A stretch of 64,000 nucleotides of DNA from Cadophora sp. MPI-SDFR-AT-0126 (GCA_020747065.1 JAGMVK010000003.1:2232001-2296000), one strand, 5' to 3'; shown: positions 21,136-34,187, counted from the first letter of the stretch. Translations and numbers: made by a program. Notes: generated by a model not told the origin, from the letters alone.

Positions 21136-21759
21136 CTTGAATTATTTTCCTGCTCGGATTGTGTTCGAGAAGTGTGGGCTGTCGACGTGTCGCGGAAGGT
21201 GGGGGTTTATCCTTGAGAAATTAGACTCGACGACAGATGCTTTTACTTCAAAAGAGATGCGTCGCAAGATCCCAAAGTAGTTGTGGCAGGAGCCCGAATG
21301 GTTGCGCTTGTCGTGGAAAGTGGTTGCGCAGTGGACTGTGAGAGGGAGAATAGCTTCAGAAGAACTGACTGACGTTGGGGTTGGTGCAAGGTCGCCAGCT
21401 GTCGTTAGACTCCTCTCGCGAGGTTTGGGGGTCCAGGCCCAAATAGGTAGGTGGTGTGTGGTGCTGTCCAATTTAGCGGGTCAGGTAAGCTTTGGTTCGA
21501 CGCCTCATCTCGTTCTTCTCGCTCCGAACGACTGGAAAGTTTATATCCTCGGAAAGTGCTTGATTTGATTTGCTTGAAATATGGTAAATACGCACGACGG
21601 ATTTTCATCTAGCCTTCTCAGGTTTAGGCCTGATTCCGATGACAAAGTCGTTGATGACGAAAAGCTATCTTTAAACCAACCTTTCGTCTCAACTTTTTTC
21701 ATGTATTGCTCTTGTGCGTGTTTCAAGTCGCAATTGTGTCTCGTGCTTCATATTTTGTT
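21136..21759. other. Divergent promoter region
   Basis: A 624-bp region between Shr3 (minus) and the SRPBCC-like gene (plus). No gene or RNA recognised. Confidence 0.5.
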
Positions 21760-22466
21760 ATGATGACAACCTTTATCATCTTTCTGGCTGCTGGTGTAAG
21801 CGTCTTTCTAGTCGCTCTCCTTTTTCTCACGGGGACGAGAAGATCTCGTGATGGGAGCAATCCAAAATCCACAGGACATTTCCCCCAGACGAAAGCAGTT
21901 GTCAGCACGTTCGTATCGACGAAGATCAAGGGGACAGCCGATGAGGTATTTTCTGCTATTATAGACTACAATTCGTACCCCATATGGTCTCCGTTTGCCA
22001 TTTACGAGTGGGAAAACACCAATGAAGAGGGCGTGCCTCTGGTTGGAAGCACAGGAAATTTCAAGGTAAGAGATGTCATGGACGCCCGATTCAAAGATGA
22101 TAAGACTGGCGTATGGTCCATGAATCTTGAGCTTTAAGTAACAACCATAAGGTGCTCGTCGACGGAGTCACAAGAAACGTTCCCATCCAATTGGACATAC
22201 TGGACCAGCAGAACAGAGTGATCGCGGAAGAGAGCATATCGTACCCAAATTGGCTTCTAAAGTCGGAACGAATTCAAGAGGTGGTACCACTGGATGATGA
22301 GCCTGGATTCTGCGAATATCGCACTCAACATAACTTATTTGGCCTGGCTTCGTACTATCTTCTACTTACTTCCAAAGAGGATCTGAAAGAGATCCAAACA
22401 CACTATGCGAGAGAAGTCAAGTTCTTCGTCGAATCAAGGAACCGATTCAAGACTACCAAGCGATGA
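21760..22466 (+). CDS. Membrane-anchored SRPBCC-like protein
   Basis: Exons 21760-22065 and 22152-22466 (phase 0) give 206 aa. A hydrophobic N-terminal helix (TFIIFLAAGVSVFLVALLFL) is followed by a basic patch GTRRSR, suggesting a membrane anchor or signal anchor. The rest has the SRPBCC pattern: VVSTFVSTKIKGTADEVFSA, IIDYNSYPIWSPFAIYEWE, a central strand region, YRTQHNLFGLASYYLL, and a C-terminal helix (THYAREVKFFVESRN). Start is the first of two adjacent ATGs; an upstream in-frame extension lacks ATG. The ligand is unknown. The fold is shared with the gene at 18659-19376, but sequence similarity is too weak to call a recent duplication. Confidence 0.78.
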
Positions 22467-24740
22467 TATAGTGCGGATACCATGCCGAATTTGCAACTTG
22501 TCTCAATACACGTTCAGCATTATGCATGAAATCATTCTGAAATCTTGCCCAACAAGTGCACTTAAATCACGATGGACATCAAACCCAACGTCACCGGCGG
22601 ATCAATCCTTCGAGCCTCCTTCGCACGCAGACCACGCCCACCCACAACGATTCCAAGATGCGAATACCCCAGAGCCGACGAATAGACCACCGCCTCCTCC
22701 CAACCAGTTCGTTGCGAATGTATCGTCTGCGGAAGGAAGTTTCGAGGGCCCGAGGAGGGGTGGATAGTCCACGACGACTGGTGATGAGTTGCTCGTTCCA
22801 CAATTCGATTTTTGATTCTCTGCTGTTAAAGCAATAACTGCTGGTTGGCAGCTACCAGCCAAAGTCGGATCGCCAGACCATCGATCACTATTGAATGAAT
22901 ATGGCAACTTGTTCCAATACAGGGGACAGCCAGTCTCGGGAGATCTGATTATCCCAGTTCCACATTGAGCTATTTTGACCTTTAGAGTGACACATTGGCC
23001 CTTGACAACAGTTTGAAAGACAGTCTGGATTTTTTTTTTATCGAATGATACTTCGTCGTGGCAGCTGTGATGCTTCCGGGTGGTCCAGGACAATGAGCCA
23101 TGCAATAACTGCTTCACATCAATCGATATCAGCTATCATTTCTGACATTGGAAGATCTTGACTTTGGAAGAACTACTCATCCGATGAGACTATGCCAGTT
23201 ATTGAAATGAAAACCCTTTTTGGGGCGGTCAAAATCATGCTGTCATTCATCAGTTGTCCTTCAGGATTCGTTTAGTTGTGTCCCCTGGAGTCCTCCTGCC
23301 CTGAGAGCCTGACACATGTTGTCATCATGTCAGAGAGCATTGGAATACGGCTCTTATCTGCTACATTGAAGCTGATATGCATTTTCCGGGACTGCTTTTT
23401 GGCTTGTTCTCTGGACTCAGATACAGCACTGCCCCAGATGTTTGAATACTCAGGTGGAATTGGCTACATTCGGATCATCCTGGCAGAGAGCACAAGCATT
23501 GTGACCATTTGTGACTCCCAGTCTTCTCAATTCTGGACTGGAACTCCGCAAATCGACTATCGTTCTTGTGGCCGCCATATAGGAGAAAGTGTTTCCTGCC
23601 CGAATGCGAAGACAACAACAAAATCTGCTCGCAATAGTTTTCCTTCCATCCCATCCTAGCCACACACAACTACATATACTCGTGAGACGTTGGCGGGGCA
23701 ACGTACACGCATGTCGGTACGCTTGTGGATGATATGAAGAAGCACATGAGGATCCCGGTATGTGATGCTGTTTGGAATTTGACGTCTCGGCTCCGGGTTT
23801 GGCTGATGATGGGATGGCTTGTTGAGTAGTGGATGAAATTTCAGAGTAAGGGACCGTTGACGACTGCTAGTTATCATGTGTAAGGGCTAGGGATGGAGGA
23901 TATGGTGACTGAAGGATGCTGTTGTGATAGATGTGGGGGGATTTATGAGAAGGATCTTGTGACGCAGGTTGAGCATCAGCTTGAGCATCGCTGGAAAGTG
24001 TCCCCGTTATTTATAAATGGAATTCGAGACCAACTAGCACTACAAGATGCCTTCCTGCTTCCAGCGAAGCTCAGTTTGCATGTTGAGTGCTGCTAATGTC
24101 TGACCACTTAAAGTTGACTAGTCAACACCACTGTCCCGTCTCTGCAAGTCCTCTCGATACACACATGTAGATAAGACTCTGTGAGTGGTAGTAAGTGCCA
24201 TCCCTCTTTCTCCAACAAACTGCCATGCACTGTACCAATGCTTTTGAGGCGTCATCCACGCCTCTGTGACGCGTCGAGTCTGTCTATCTATAACTTAAGT
24301 AGACTAGAAGGTGGTCGGACAACGAAGTATGCTGTCACAATCGGAGATTTGCAAATTGTCTTCATTGAGAGGAGTCATATATCCTTCGTTTATGCCAGCC
24401 TGATTTGGAAGAGCTCGCCCCTAGAAGTAACAACTCTCCATTTAGAGTCAAGACGTATTGCCAGCCAATCTGCTGTCCATACAAGAAAACTCCAGATCAA
24501 ACCACCCTTAATGCCAGTCATATCTCATTCCATCCCGTTCCGTATCATTCCGTTGTGGCAGTATGCCACTCGGGATATCTCAAATACAGGCAATTAGTCA
24601 ACAAAGCCCGCATCGAACTCCATCCGATCAGCCTTTGGTGGAACATAGACGAGGAGTCTTGGGTCCGCGATAGCATTGTTGCCAAACTCCTTTCGGATCG
24701 CCATCATCTGCAGGAGTCAGTATTTGTTCCAGTTCACTTT
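22467..24740. other. Intergenic region
   Basis: About 2.3 kb with only short overlapping reading frames on both strands and no recognised RNA gene, repeat or domain. Confidence 0.5.
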
Positions 24741-26150
24741 CTAAAGTACTAGAGAACCTCTGAGGCCGTCGATTAGGTGCTTGATCCATGGAAGGGCGAA
24801 GTACCATACCTCATCAGCCATATACGACTCCAACACGGCCATCTGAGATCTACTCAATGTCATACCATCAGAATCTCGAACGGCAACCGCACACCAGTGC
24901 TTGAGAACCATTTTGCTGAACGGGTTGATCTTGTGGTCGCCGGGAATGTAGAAATCGAGACTTCGGAGGTTGGGGAATTGACAAATGGTGCTGCGGACGT
25001 AGCGGGAGGAGAGGAATGATTTAGCATTCTTGGCTGCCCATGTAGAGTACTGTTTAACATTGAAGCAGGGCGGCAACGAGATGTTTAGGACCACATTGCC
25101 AACTCCCTGGAACATCGACGGCAGCTTTCCGAGAGGTGGGAAGGCAGGCAGGACCGCGTAATTTCCGAGAAGAGTAGAGACCTGTTCCTGGCGCTGGCTC
25201 TCTGTGAGGAAGTTCTTTGCACATGTGACCGAGGACTCCTCAGCAAGACTGAATGTTGGGTAATTGTACTGAAAGACGTCGCCAATCTGCAGCCTAGCAC
25301 ATGTCAGCTGTCATCCAACGAATGTGAGTCCCTTCTGATTCGATATTTGGACGAGCAACAGTACATACTTGAACATGTTAGCCGACAAGTTGGCATAGAA
25401 TTTGCGGCATCCTGGACTGCCCGGACGGACGATTCGTGTGGGCTTCATTGGCAGAAGGGGATGAGCTGGACATGGCTTGCCACAGAGGCCAACAATGTTA
25501 CCAGCAATGATGGGGAATGCATCCAGGAGAATGATTTTGTTCTTGTCGAGGGCATGTGTTCCTCCAGCTGCGCTGACTCCTCTATTGGCTCCAAAATTTC
25601 CCAAAGGTGGTGCAGCGGGATAATAGGTGAAGGAACCATTGTTTGTATTTGCATTGTTTCCGGCTGTACCAAGAACATGTCCAGGGCCAGCTTGGGTAAA
25701 GACAGGGTTAGGAGCAACGGCTTGAACATTGGGATTAGTGCGAGGAGGCTCTCGGTCAAAGGCGCCAAAGCTCGTCAGAACCTCATAGAATCGAAGGCCA
25801 ATACCACGGGCGCCTGAAGTCGCGTGAAGGAAGTATGGAAACTTGGGGAGATGGCCAACCATCTTGATAGTGGCTTGCTCGACAATGATTGAAATTGTGG
25901 CCGGGTCTTGGAAGCAGACGGCGACCCAGATTTTATCTTGAATCTCGGGTGGGAACTCGGCGAAGATGAAGAAGTCGACGAGAGGCTTGCCAGGGACGTT
26001 GCGGGAGGCTTCGGTGGGAATGCCTGGAATGGCTCTCTTGGCCTTTGAGAGTCTATCAGGCTCGAATCTGTACTCGGACTTGCGCTCCTTCTCGTCGCGC
26101 TTCACCTTGGGAGCGTCGAGAAGCGGGGTCGAGGGGCCTTGAGGATTCAT
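24741..26150 (-). CDS. 2EXR-domain protein
   Basis: Exons (minus strand) 26150-25369 and 25293-24741 give 444 aa. Near residue 60 is the 2EXR signature FFIFAEFPPEIQDKIWVAVC, the motif that opens a large fungus-specific family resembling F-box-containing proteins. Conserved-looking later segments include ALDKNKIILLDAFP, a Cys pair in GLCGKPCPAHP, CRKFYANLSANMFK-LQIGDVFQYN, and FPNLRSLDFYIPGDHKINPF. The middle carries a Gly/Asn/Pro-rich insert. The N-terminus is basic and unstructured. Function unknown; roles in protein interaction or regulation are assumed for the family without proof. A second 2EXR gene lies at 50838-52928. Confidence 0.83.
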
Positions 26151-27780
26151 GATTGTTGATTGGTTTCGATGGTGATGGTGAAAGAGGATGGAAGAAAAGA
26201 AGGAGTTGACCTCTCTGGTCTGGTCACAATGAAGTCACCACAATGGAGAACTTCCCTACGGAGGCTTGCCTTGGGTACCCGTTGTTGCGTAAGCGGCGAG
26301 TTGTGTGAATGAACGTGGTGGATGTGTTTTGAAAGACGAGACGTGACGAGGCTGGCTTGTTGGAAAATATATGTTCTGGCTTAGTGTTTTCGAAAAGGGT
26401 AATTGATCGCTTGACTCTGCGCCACGACTTTGTTCCTCCTCAAGTAAGCGAGTACAATGTCTTCGGCTTTATGTAGGTTTTCCAAAGGAGATCTTTTCTG
26501 CTAGAGTTCAAGAAGCCAGAGGATTTAACAGCTTTGATTGTTTGTGTCTTAGTTCTTACAAGAGTTCAGGTTTGGTGAGGGTGCTGCCGTCGAATTCACC
26601 TGCTTCAGAAACAACAGTATGGTGGCGACATGCACATACAACTGGGAAGCAAGTCATTCTCCAGCTAGTTTACAGCAATGTCTGAAGTTCAGCTCGAAGA
26701 TCTGCCTGGTGATTAGCCATTGTTTGAACTGGAATGATACTCGTTTGCTCACCTTGTTCCATCTCCGTCGCATGATTTAGTACTTTCAAAGAATTTGGAT
26801 AGCACCGGAATGCTCTAGAACGCTCTAGATGGCATACTTACTGCCTGCTCCATGCTTCAAGATAGATGAAAGAATAGGCTTTGAAATGTTTCCGGTCTGG
26901 TCGTAGAAAAGCACCCTGGAGTTCTCAAGACAATCATTTTCGAAGTGGCCAAACCGGAGAATGGCAATAGCAGCTAGCGTTAAGTAATGATTACAAGCAT
27001 TGAAGAATATTTAAGAGCCTTCTTTATGCCAGAGCTAGATCACAGGGCGAGTATTTCCTGTTTGATGTTAGCAGCCAGCCTTGTGTAAACAGATGAGGGA
27101 GCATCGTACAATTATATATAGACCCCACTTCCAGTCCAATTCACAACACATTTAGAACATATCTTTTTTGGGCTTCCAGCCAGATTTCAAAGAAAGGGTT
27201 TAATTAGGGACATTGATAAGTCAATTCCATTTGATGTGTTGGCAGGCTGACAGTCTCAAGAGTCAAGGCGTACTCTTGTGCAAGGCTGCGAGAGCCCAGC
27301 AGGACGTGTGCCACATCTACCAGGTAAGGCTCTGGTTTGACTGGTATCAATTCCCAGTATCGCCAATGTCTTCTATGGCATTTGTGGCTTCTTGGCCTTG
27401 GGAATCGCGAGTTCGAATCAAGCCATTTAGCCACCAAACTATTGTGAAGAAGCTTGCTAATAATGAGACACTCATGGATCAAAGGAGGTAGAACTGTATA
27501 AGTGACCACTGAAGTGAGGACAAGAGCAAGACGCAGCAAAGCAAGAATTATATTTGAAAGGTTATATGCAGAAGATCGAAAAGAACAAACTGATTTCCCC
27601 AACACCATGCAAAATGCCAATTTTCCACCACTGGGGTATTTTCAAGACTCCGATTATCCATGTCCCAAACGCCTCGCGATCTGCTAAATTAAAAACAAAC
27701 ATAGTCCCCAGTCATCTGGGTGGAGTGTACCCAGGCGACTCTCGTTTGTACACATATGCTACAGCGAATCAGTAAGATTG
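26151..27780. other. Intergenic region
   Basis: About 1.6 kb, no supported gene. A T-arm-like sequence near 27407-27422 (GAGTTCGAATC) was examined as a tRNA and rejected. Confidence 0.5.
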
Positions 27781-28959
27781 TCAAGCCTCAGAGTTTGGGG
27801 GATATTGCTTACGTTGACCCTTCTGTAGCCCAGCGAGTCCAGATCTCTCCATCATATCAGAAAAAGTTGTCTGATGGCTGTCCCTTATACCCGGTACCCT
27901 TGGAGGAGCTAACCCAGGGCCGTTGACACGTCCATTTCCACGCTCTCGCTCCCTCAGCGCGCTCGCCGTGTCCCCATCGGCAAATATGTTTATGTCTTCA
28001 AAGCTTGGCTCTCGTTGCAAAGGCGGTGTCACTGGTCTGTTGTTCTGTGCCATTGGTCTTTGCACGTTCAAAGGCAGAGGCGGAGCTAGTCGAGGGCTTT
28101 GTCGTGGCGAATTTGGCGTCTTTTTGAACAATGATTTCACCCGCTGCACGGTATGCCGCCGCTCAGGCGTACTTGCTGCCAGTGTGGATGGTGTCTGGGG
28201 CGGCTTTCGCAGAAAATCTGTTCTCATGTCGCTGCTGGGCTGTGGGTCTGAGATGTTACCCCACGACGAGCCGCTACGTCTTTGAGCTGCCTTTCTACGG
28301 CGAGAACCAAGTATACAGACCGCGGCTATTGAGAGCAGAATTCCTGCGGCTAGACCTGGGAAGAAGCCCGCGAGTACAGCTGTGACTGGGAATTTGTCAC
28401 AACTCGGTGTGATCACTACAGGTGTGTTTGTCGAGGGCGACGAGGTTGTGGTTGAGCTTGGAGAAGGATTTCCTGACGTAGAGGGGGTTGATGTTGCAGA
28501 GCCGGACGAAGAGCTTGTTGGGGATGTTGCAGTGCCGGGTGCAGCTTGTTGATCGCTATTCTTAACGCAATTGCTAGCATCGTTGCAGCTGTATCCGAAC
28601 GGGCAACACTGCCCACCACAAGTTGGTAACGGTGCCGTCAGGGCCGTCGTTTTCAGCGTATTATCATTGTTGAGAGTGACATTCTGCGCACTGATATCGC
28701 AAGTGATAGGTTTGATGGTCTCGCAGTTGCTGCCATTCGGACAGCAGAGGACAGTCGTATTACCAGCAAGTGCTATGCATGTTGTGGATGCCGGGCAACA
28801 GAAATTGTCGGGCAAACCGGTTTGAGCACACTGACTCTGGGATGTATCCGGGCAAGTCGAGTCTCGTTCGAAGAGCGTATTCGGAGATCGTGCCGTGACA
28901 GATGTGGCGAGGAATATCGCCGCAAGCAGCGCATAGCCGGTGACCAGAGGTCCCTTCAT
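27781..28959 (-). CDS. Cysteine-rich single-pass surface protein
   Basis: Single exon, 392 aa. A signal peptide (VTGYALLAAIFLATSVTA) precedes an extracellular domain with many cysteines (CPDTSQSQCAQTG, FCCPASTTCIAL, LCCPNGSNCE, TCGGQCCPFGYSCND-ASNC). These include CC pairs spaced as in fungal cysteine-rich surface proteins. A Ser/Thr/Pro stalk, a membrane span (VLAGFFPGLAAGILLSIAAVCIL) and a basic stop-transfer (GSRRRK) follow. The cytoplasmic tail has Pro-rich and Ser-rich stretches (PRQSPRLAPPLPL) and ends near SGLAGLQKGQRK. The layout resembles a wall-sensing or adhesion receptor. I recognise no catalytic domain and do not assign a function. Confidence 0.85.
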   Translation of the reverse strand: MKGPLVTGYALLAAIFLATSVTARSPNTLFERDSTCPDTSQSQCAQTGLPDNFCCPASTTCIALAGNTTVLCCPNGSNCETIKPITCDISAQNVTLNNDNTLKTTALTAPLPTCGGQCCPFGYSCNDASNCVKNSDQQAAPGTATSPTSSSSGSATSTPSTSGNPSPSSTTTSSPSTNTPVVITPSCDKFPVTAVLAGFFPGLAAGILLSIAAVCILGSRRRKAAQRRSGSSWGNISDPQPSSDMRTDFLRKPPQTPSTLAASTPERRHTVQRVKSLFKKTPNSPRQSPRLAPPLPLNVQRPMAQNNRPVTPPLQREPSFEDINIFADGDTASALRERERGNGRVNGPGLAPPRVPGIRDSHQTTFSDMMERSGLAGLQKGQRKQYPPNSEA

Positions 28960-31900
28960 CGCAGTTACACGAGCAGAGGCTTTTCTTTAGTTGAGTTCGT
29001 GAATATGGCGCAATTCAAAGTGCGGGAAGTATATAGTAATACTGCAATACAGTACAGGAAACGTGTTGATGATTAGGAAGTGGTAAATTCTGAATCAAAA
29101 GTTTCGAGACTGAGTCAACGATGATAAATGGGAATATGCTTGGGTTATTCAACAAAGAAACAAATGAGGAAACAAGTGTCACAATGAAGCCCCAGAAACG
29201 GCGGCCTGTTCTTAACCACGATCACCCTCTTTGTCCCTACCTGATCACCACCTACCTTTCGTCATCGGGCTCGGTCGATAGCGGTAACATTGTCCGGTAG
29301 TGGCATCTCCCTGGCTCAGAGGCCTTCGCGCGTCGACCGTGTATCTTCGAATAGCTTTGGTAGTGCTGGAATAGGCACAGCTTAGTTGTACGGGCGGTTC
29401 GAGGGGCAATCTTGTTCATAGGATGAAAAGAGGTGCTCTGGGAGGTCCGACAGCAGTGAGGCGGTGCAGTCTCTGTCTTCCTCTGACTCCTTCAATCGAG
29501 TGGTGTTGAGCGGTTCAAGGTGCGTCAAGAATATACATGGAGATGAAACATTGGGTTGGCGGGAAATGATTGGATGAGGCGAGGATTGACGCTGAAATAG
29601 GCGCTGGCTTTTGGTTCAAGCGCGCAGGTCACCTGAGAGTTAGATAGTACTAGATGCCTGGCCTTTCAGGTACGCTGGTCCCAGTGATCGGACTATGATG
29701 CGACTTTTGGAACGATTAATGACCTGAGAAGAGATGAGAGACCACTGGGCTGAGGAGATGGTTAAAAAGCCGATTCATGTGACCATACTGCTTTCGGCCA
29801 ATCATATCTCACATCTGTAGAATAACCTCTCCCTCCGTACTATGCCGACTATCAGGAAAAGGAAACACAGGGAGAATTTTGATTGGAAAACCGACATGCG
29901 GCCCAGTCCGCGATGCAAGATGTCTAGCCTGATTCTAATAACTGTATTTTGAAGCTCAAGGCGAACTAGTGGATGACAGTTAGGGTGCCAGGGACTGAAC
30001 CCTTTTGCAATTGTTGAAGCTAACCATACAGCAGGGCCCTTCTAACAAAAAATATCAATTAAATGCCCTGCTTCTAGAACAAGAAAAGAAACCAATACAA
30101 TGTGCAAAATGCCTGCCCAGCACAGCAAGGTCAAGGAGCGGAGATCACTTGGTCCAGAACACTTGTAACCCACGAATAAGAAGCGCAAACAACAAATACT
30201 GACTGGCACAACACGTAGACTTCCTCCGCAGCAGAGGTCACAAGGAAGTTGTACCGGCCTGTGAGTGTATACTTGGTGCGGAGGTACTTCTCACAAGCGG
30301 CCAATTGCTGCCCAACGAAGAGCCGTGCAACTCGAGCTGAATGAACGGTGAACTTCCACAGCTAGGTAGTCACAGAACTCACGATGATGATTTGCGATGT
30401 ATTGCTCATCGCCTCCTTCTCGGGACGGTGGTTCCTCATCCAGTCATGCCCCGTCCTGGCGCCAGTCACAAGTCACATGCGGGTCAGGCGACATGTAAAT
30501 GGATCGAAGTTGGCAACTAGTCTCTTCGACACCGCTCATCAGTCGTCCCACGAGTCCACAATTGCACTGCACTGCATGGCATCGCAATGCGCAGGAATCC
30601 GCTCATCCGCAGGTGCATCACGAAAACGAAACAGGGAATAGAAGCAGAGGAAGCAAGGGAAGAAGCATTGAATGGCGGAACCGGGACAAGGGATTCTGTG
30701 GATCCTTTTTTTTGCGGCAGAACGCAGCACATGCTGAGGAGGGGTCCAGTGGCTGTTCCACGCATGTACGGGCCTCACCGGGATTCTTTTCCCTGATCAT
30801 CATGCCGAAAATCGAGCCAGGAGGAATCGCTACCGCAGAATCGAGGAGAAATCAGCTGGGAAATGAGCTGCGAAGGTGAGAATGAAGATATAAATTCGCC
30901 GAGACTGGCCATCAAGTCCGTTTTGTACCGATGCGATGTGCAACAAAGGGAGCTTCAATAATAGTTACTACGCTGAGAAATAGGGAGTGCGGTGCCATCC
31001 GGATGAGAGCTCTCTACAACTTGCCAGATGGTGGCGTTCCATTACTCGAAGGCACTTCACGTGCATTTAATGTCCGGCAATGTTCCTCGGAAGTCGTGGA
31101 CGGGAGTACAAGCACCACAACGTCTGCTCAGCTACCATGGGTACAAGTGGAATTGAGTTCTACAGGTCAAAGTTGCTGATCTCGGCCTCGAAACTCACAG
31201 GCACATTTGGTGTATCACAGCATAGAGCAAGTGGCAGACTTTGTTTTTTGCAACTTCTTTGATTTCTTCATATCCGAGTTACACAAAAGCGCTGGACAAA
31301 AACCATGCAGATGCATAACCCAGAATGCTAATCCTTTCACCATTATCCCTAATTGGAGGAGCTGTGCTCAACTCCTTTGCCTCACCTATGCCTCTCCTCT
31401 CAGAATCCTCGAGGCATGCTTCCCCTTTTGCCCCTCCCGAAGAACGTAAAGCGTAGGTAGCTAGAACCAGCCCTATGGCCCATCTAGGGTTCCCTTCCCA
31501 TACGTCTTGTATGCACCAACCCAATGAATACCCATATCCCCCACCCGCTCCGATTTCCTTCCCAAAGCAATGGAACAGACAAATAAACAAACCCATCCGA
31601 AACGCCGTTGCTGTGGGTATGCCAAAATATGTAAATGCCAGATTGCTCGTGAAGGACGTGTATCAAAGTATCGACTGATACAATGATGTTGTTGAAGTGT
31701 AGGAAATGGTCCATCATCCGAGTCGTCATCCTGCCCCTTTCCTTTCCCTTCCCATCCCATCCCATCCCAATCACAGTGCCGTCCCGTCCCAAACCACCCA
31801 GCTCATGTCCTTAATTTCCATGCGTTTCTTCGTCCAATTCGTCATGCGTTCTCGAGCCCATTAAGTCTGGAGATATTCCAGCGCAGCTCGGACGTTCATC

Positions 31901-32080
31901 CTCGTCAAACCCCAATCCCGACGTGTGTATCAATCGTCTCCGGGACTTTACCATGGGCGCTCGACGTCCGAGGTGAAGTGAAAATGTGACCTGATACACT
32001 GTACCAGTCACTGCACAACAGCAGAATGTAAGTTTTTCAGTAACCTTCAAAACCAGTCGAAGGTCCCAGGTCGAGATTAT
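28960..32080. other. Intergenic region
   Basis: About 3.1 kb without a supported gene. Contains a short pyrimidine tract with repeated CATCC/CCATC units near 31740-31770 and a tRNA 3'-end-like sequence on the minus strand near 29985-30005 (rejected). The minus-strand frame at 31811-32050 lies in the likely 3' region of the Zn2Cys6 gene. Confidence 0.5.
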
Positions 32081-34187
32081 CTAGATCAACAAGAAATCCC
32101 AACCCTTCATCTGCATCACATCTCTCCAGGAGACGTAATGTGCTTCTCCACCACCTGGACTGAAGCGTCCATCGACATGTCCCCATACCTCTTTGAGGAG
32201 GCATGCGACGCGGCCAAAGCTACCGAAGTTGGCGAGGTCGCCAAGGGCTGAAAGTCGCTCCTCGAAGAAGGCTCGGAATGGCGAGTCGGCTGTGCTGACT
32301 GATCCACCAATGAGATATACCCAGACGAGACTGCGGTCGAATCCAAGTTGCCCGGAAGGAATAAACTCGAGTACTTGAGTAAGCTTGGAAACAAGACCAA
32401 CACAACTTGCTTGGCTAGGTGTGAATCCGGGAACAAGGCTGCACAAGTAAATCCGTGCAGCAATGCGGAACGCAGCTGTCATGTTCTTGCTCAATTGCTT
32501 GGGGCTCAGCACACCGTTAGCGTTGTATGGGATCTTTGGTCCAGGGTCGCCAATTTCTGTCAGTCCGATTTGATCACCCAGAGCGTGCACATGTTGGCAC
32601 AGTTGAATATCATCCATGCCGTCCTTCTTGAGAGCCTCTAAGCAGGCAATCTCAGAGATCAGGTACATAACACGGTCTTCACAACCCATGAGCTCACGTA
32701 GCCCAAGAGAGGAGTTCGTTGATGACAAGTGCTTTTCCCGATATGTGTGCGCGAAAGTTGGCGCGCGGCCCTGAATGGTGGAACCAAGAATATCGATCCA
32801 AGCTGTAAGGGTCATATTGAACTGGATGAGATCATGGGATTCCGAAACTAATCGGTTCAGCTCAAGTTTTTGGACAAGCGAGATGGCCGCTTGGAAATGT
32901 TGGTGCCACGGGATGTCTGGTAGCGAATCATCATATCGGCCAACTGATGTTTGGAAGAAAATCATGCCGAGTGTTGCCTCCAAAATTGACGAGTGGTCCG
33001 TGTCCCGGTTAAGTGCTTCGCAAAGCTCGGAAATGGTGGCATAGCGGTGGCGCATGATATCGTTGTCGATCTGTTCCCCCTGAATGTTCATAGTGGCTTT
33101 GCAATGCTGCGCCGCGATGCTCAAACAACAATGAAGGTAACACTTATTACTTTGGAGAGCAGGAAGAACGTAATCTGTTCGCGCAGACCCATGCTGATTT
33201 GTCTCAAGGATAGGGAAGACCGTGGGGAGGACATCCGCAATGAAGTGGTCGAGTAGTCTTTGATCACCCTCGTCAAGCTCGATGGCAACTTGGCGAACAG
33301 TCGAAGGCGGACCATGAGAAAAGTCGAAAAGGTTGGTATTCAGGGTCTCTTCGGCCATCGATTCCCTTCGATCACCGTATGATCCTTCCCAGTCATTGTC
33401 AACTGGAAATGATGGGAGCATTGCCTCGGGTGGTGGTGGGGGGTGGTAGGTGCTGAACGTCGATATTGTCGATTCGCGACGGGTAGGTATATCATTGACA
33501 AACATCTGTCTTTCGGTTTTGACGTCGACTTCGTATGGGGAGTAGTCTGGGTACATTGCATATTGCGAATGCGACGAATGCATTTGAGCATTGTATGCTG
33601 TGTAGTCTGCGATGTGTGGCGGCGCATTGAAATCGAAGAGAGATAATTGAGAATCGATAGAGGCGGACCGAGTGCGATCAAGTGGATCAGAAAATGTTGC
33701 CGATGTTGGCAGAGAATGTGACAATCCAGGAGGTGTTTCTGAGCCAGGAGTCATGACTTGATTTGTGGTCGAAGAGGTAGTCTTCTCTGTGAGCTTCTTC
33801 CGCTTAATGATCATCTTAATATTGTCCTTTTGCATCCGTCTTTGATCATTGTTGCTCCACCACATGGGTCTCTTGTATTCGCAGCGGAGTCCAAGATGTT
33901 TGCAAGCAGTGCAAGCTGGCGACCCCTCGTCGCACTTCTTTCTTCGTAGTCTGCATGTATAGCAACCTTGGAGATCAAGTCAGCACTCAACCCATGCAAA
34001 TAGCGACAGGAAAGATGACCGGATTTAAAGTAAATTCCAACAAACCTGTTCTTGATCTTCGATGCATTTGCATTTTTCCTTTTGGAGTAGAGTTGGCCTT
34101 TGGAGCCGGCTTTGGCTTTGGTTGAGCGACCGCCATTGCAACGTTCGATCTGCCCATGAACTGTGGTTGGGGGGGTTGTGTTGACAT
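32081..34187 (-). CDS. Zn(II)2Cys6 transcription factor
   Basis: Nuclear DNA-binding regulator, 675 aa from exons (minus strand) 34187-34046 and 33966-32081. The splice completes the zinc cluster at about residues 49-76: CYTCRLRRKKC and CTACKHLGLRC, spacing C-X2-C-X6-C-X6-C-X2-C-X6-C. A basic region follows (MIIKRKKLTEK), then a Ser/Pro-rich linker. The C-terminal half is helical: GDQRLLDHFIADVLPTVFPIL, SNKCYLHCCLSIAAQHCKA and ISELCEALNRDTDHSSILEA. It belongs to the fungal transcription factor domain group seen after many Zn2Cys6 fingers. The usual start is set at 34187 (MSTQPPQ); an in-frame ATG at 34238 would add 17 residues. Target genes are unknown. It diverges from the SAM/PH gene across 4.8 kb. 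Confidence 0.9.

Noticed and set aside
22405..22837. Extension of the membrane SRPBCC gene or a separate small gene
   Set aside because: The SRPBCC frame ends at a clear stop after its terminal helix, and the following frames are short and unrelated.
27320..27425. Possible tRNA with T-arm-like GAGTTCGAATC and flanking TGGCTT/AAGCCA
   Set aside because: The paired ends are only about 35 nt apart, the T stem does not pair, and no anticodon arm could be drawn.
29985..30080. Minus-strand tRNA 3'-end-like sequence GGGTTCAGTCCC
   Set aside because: No matching 5' acceptor or anticodon arm; at most a relic, and too weak to list.
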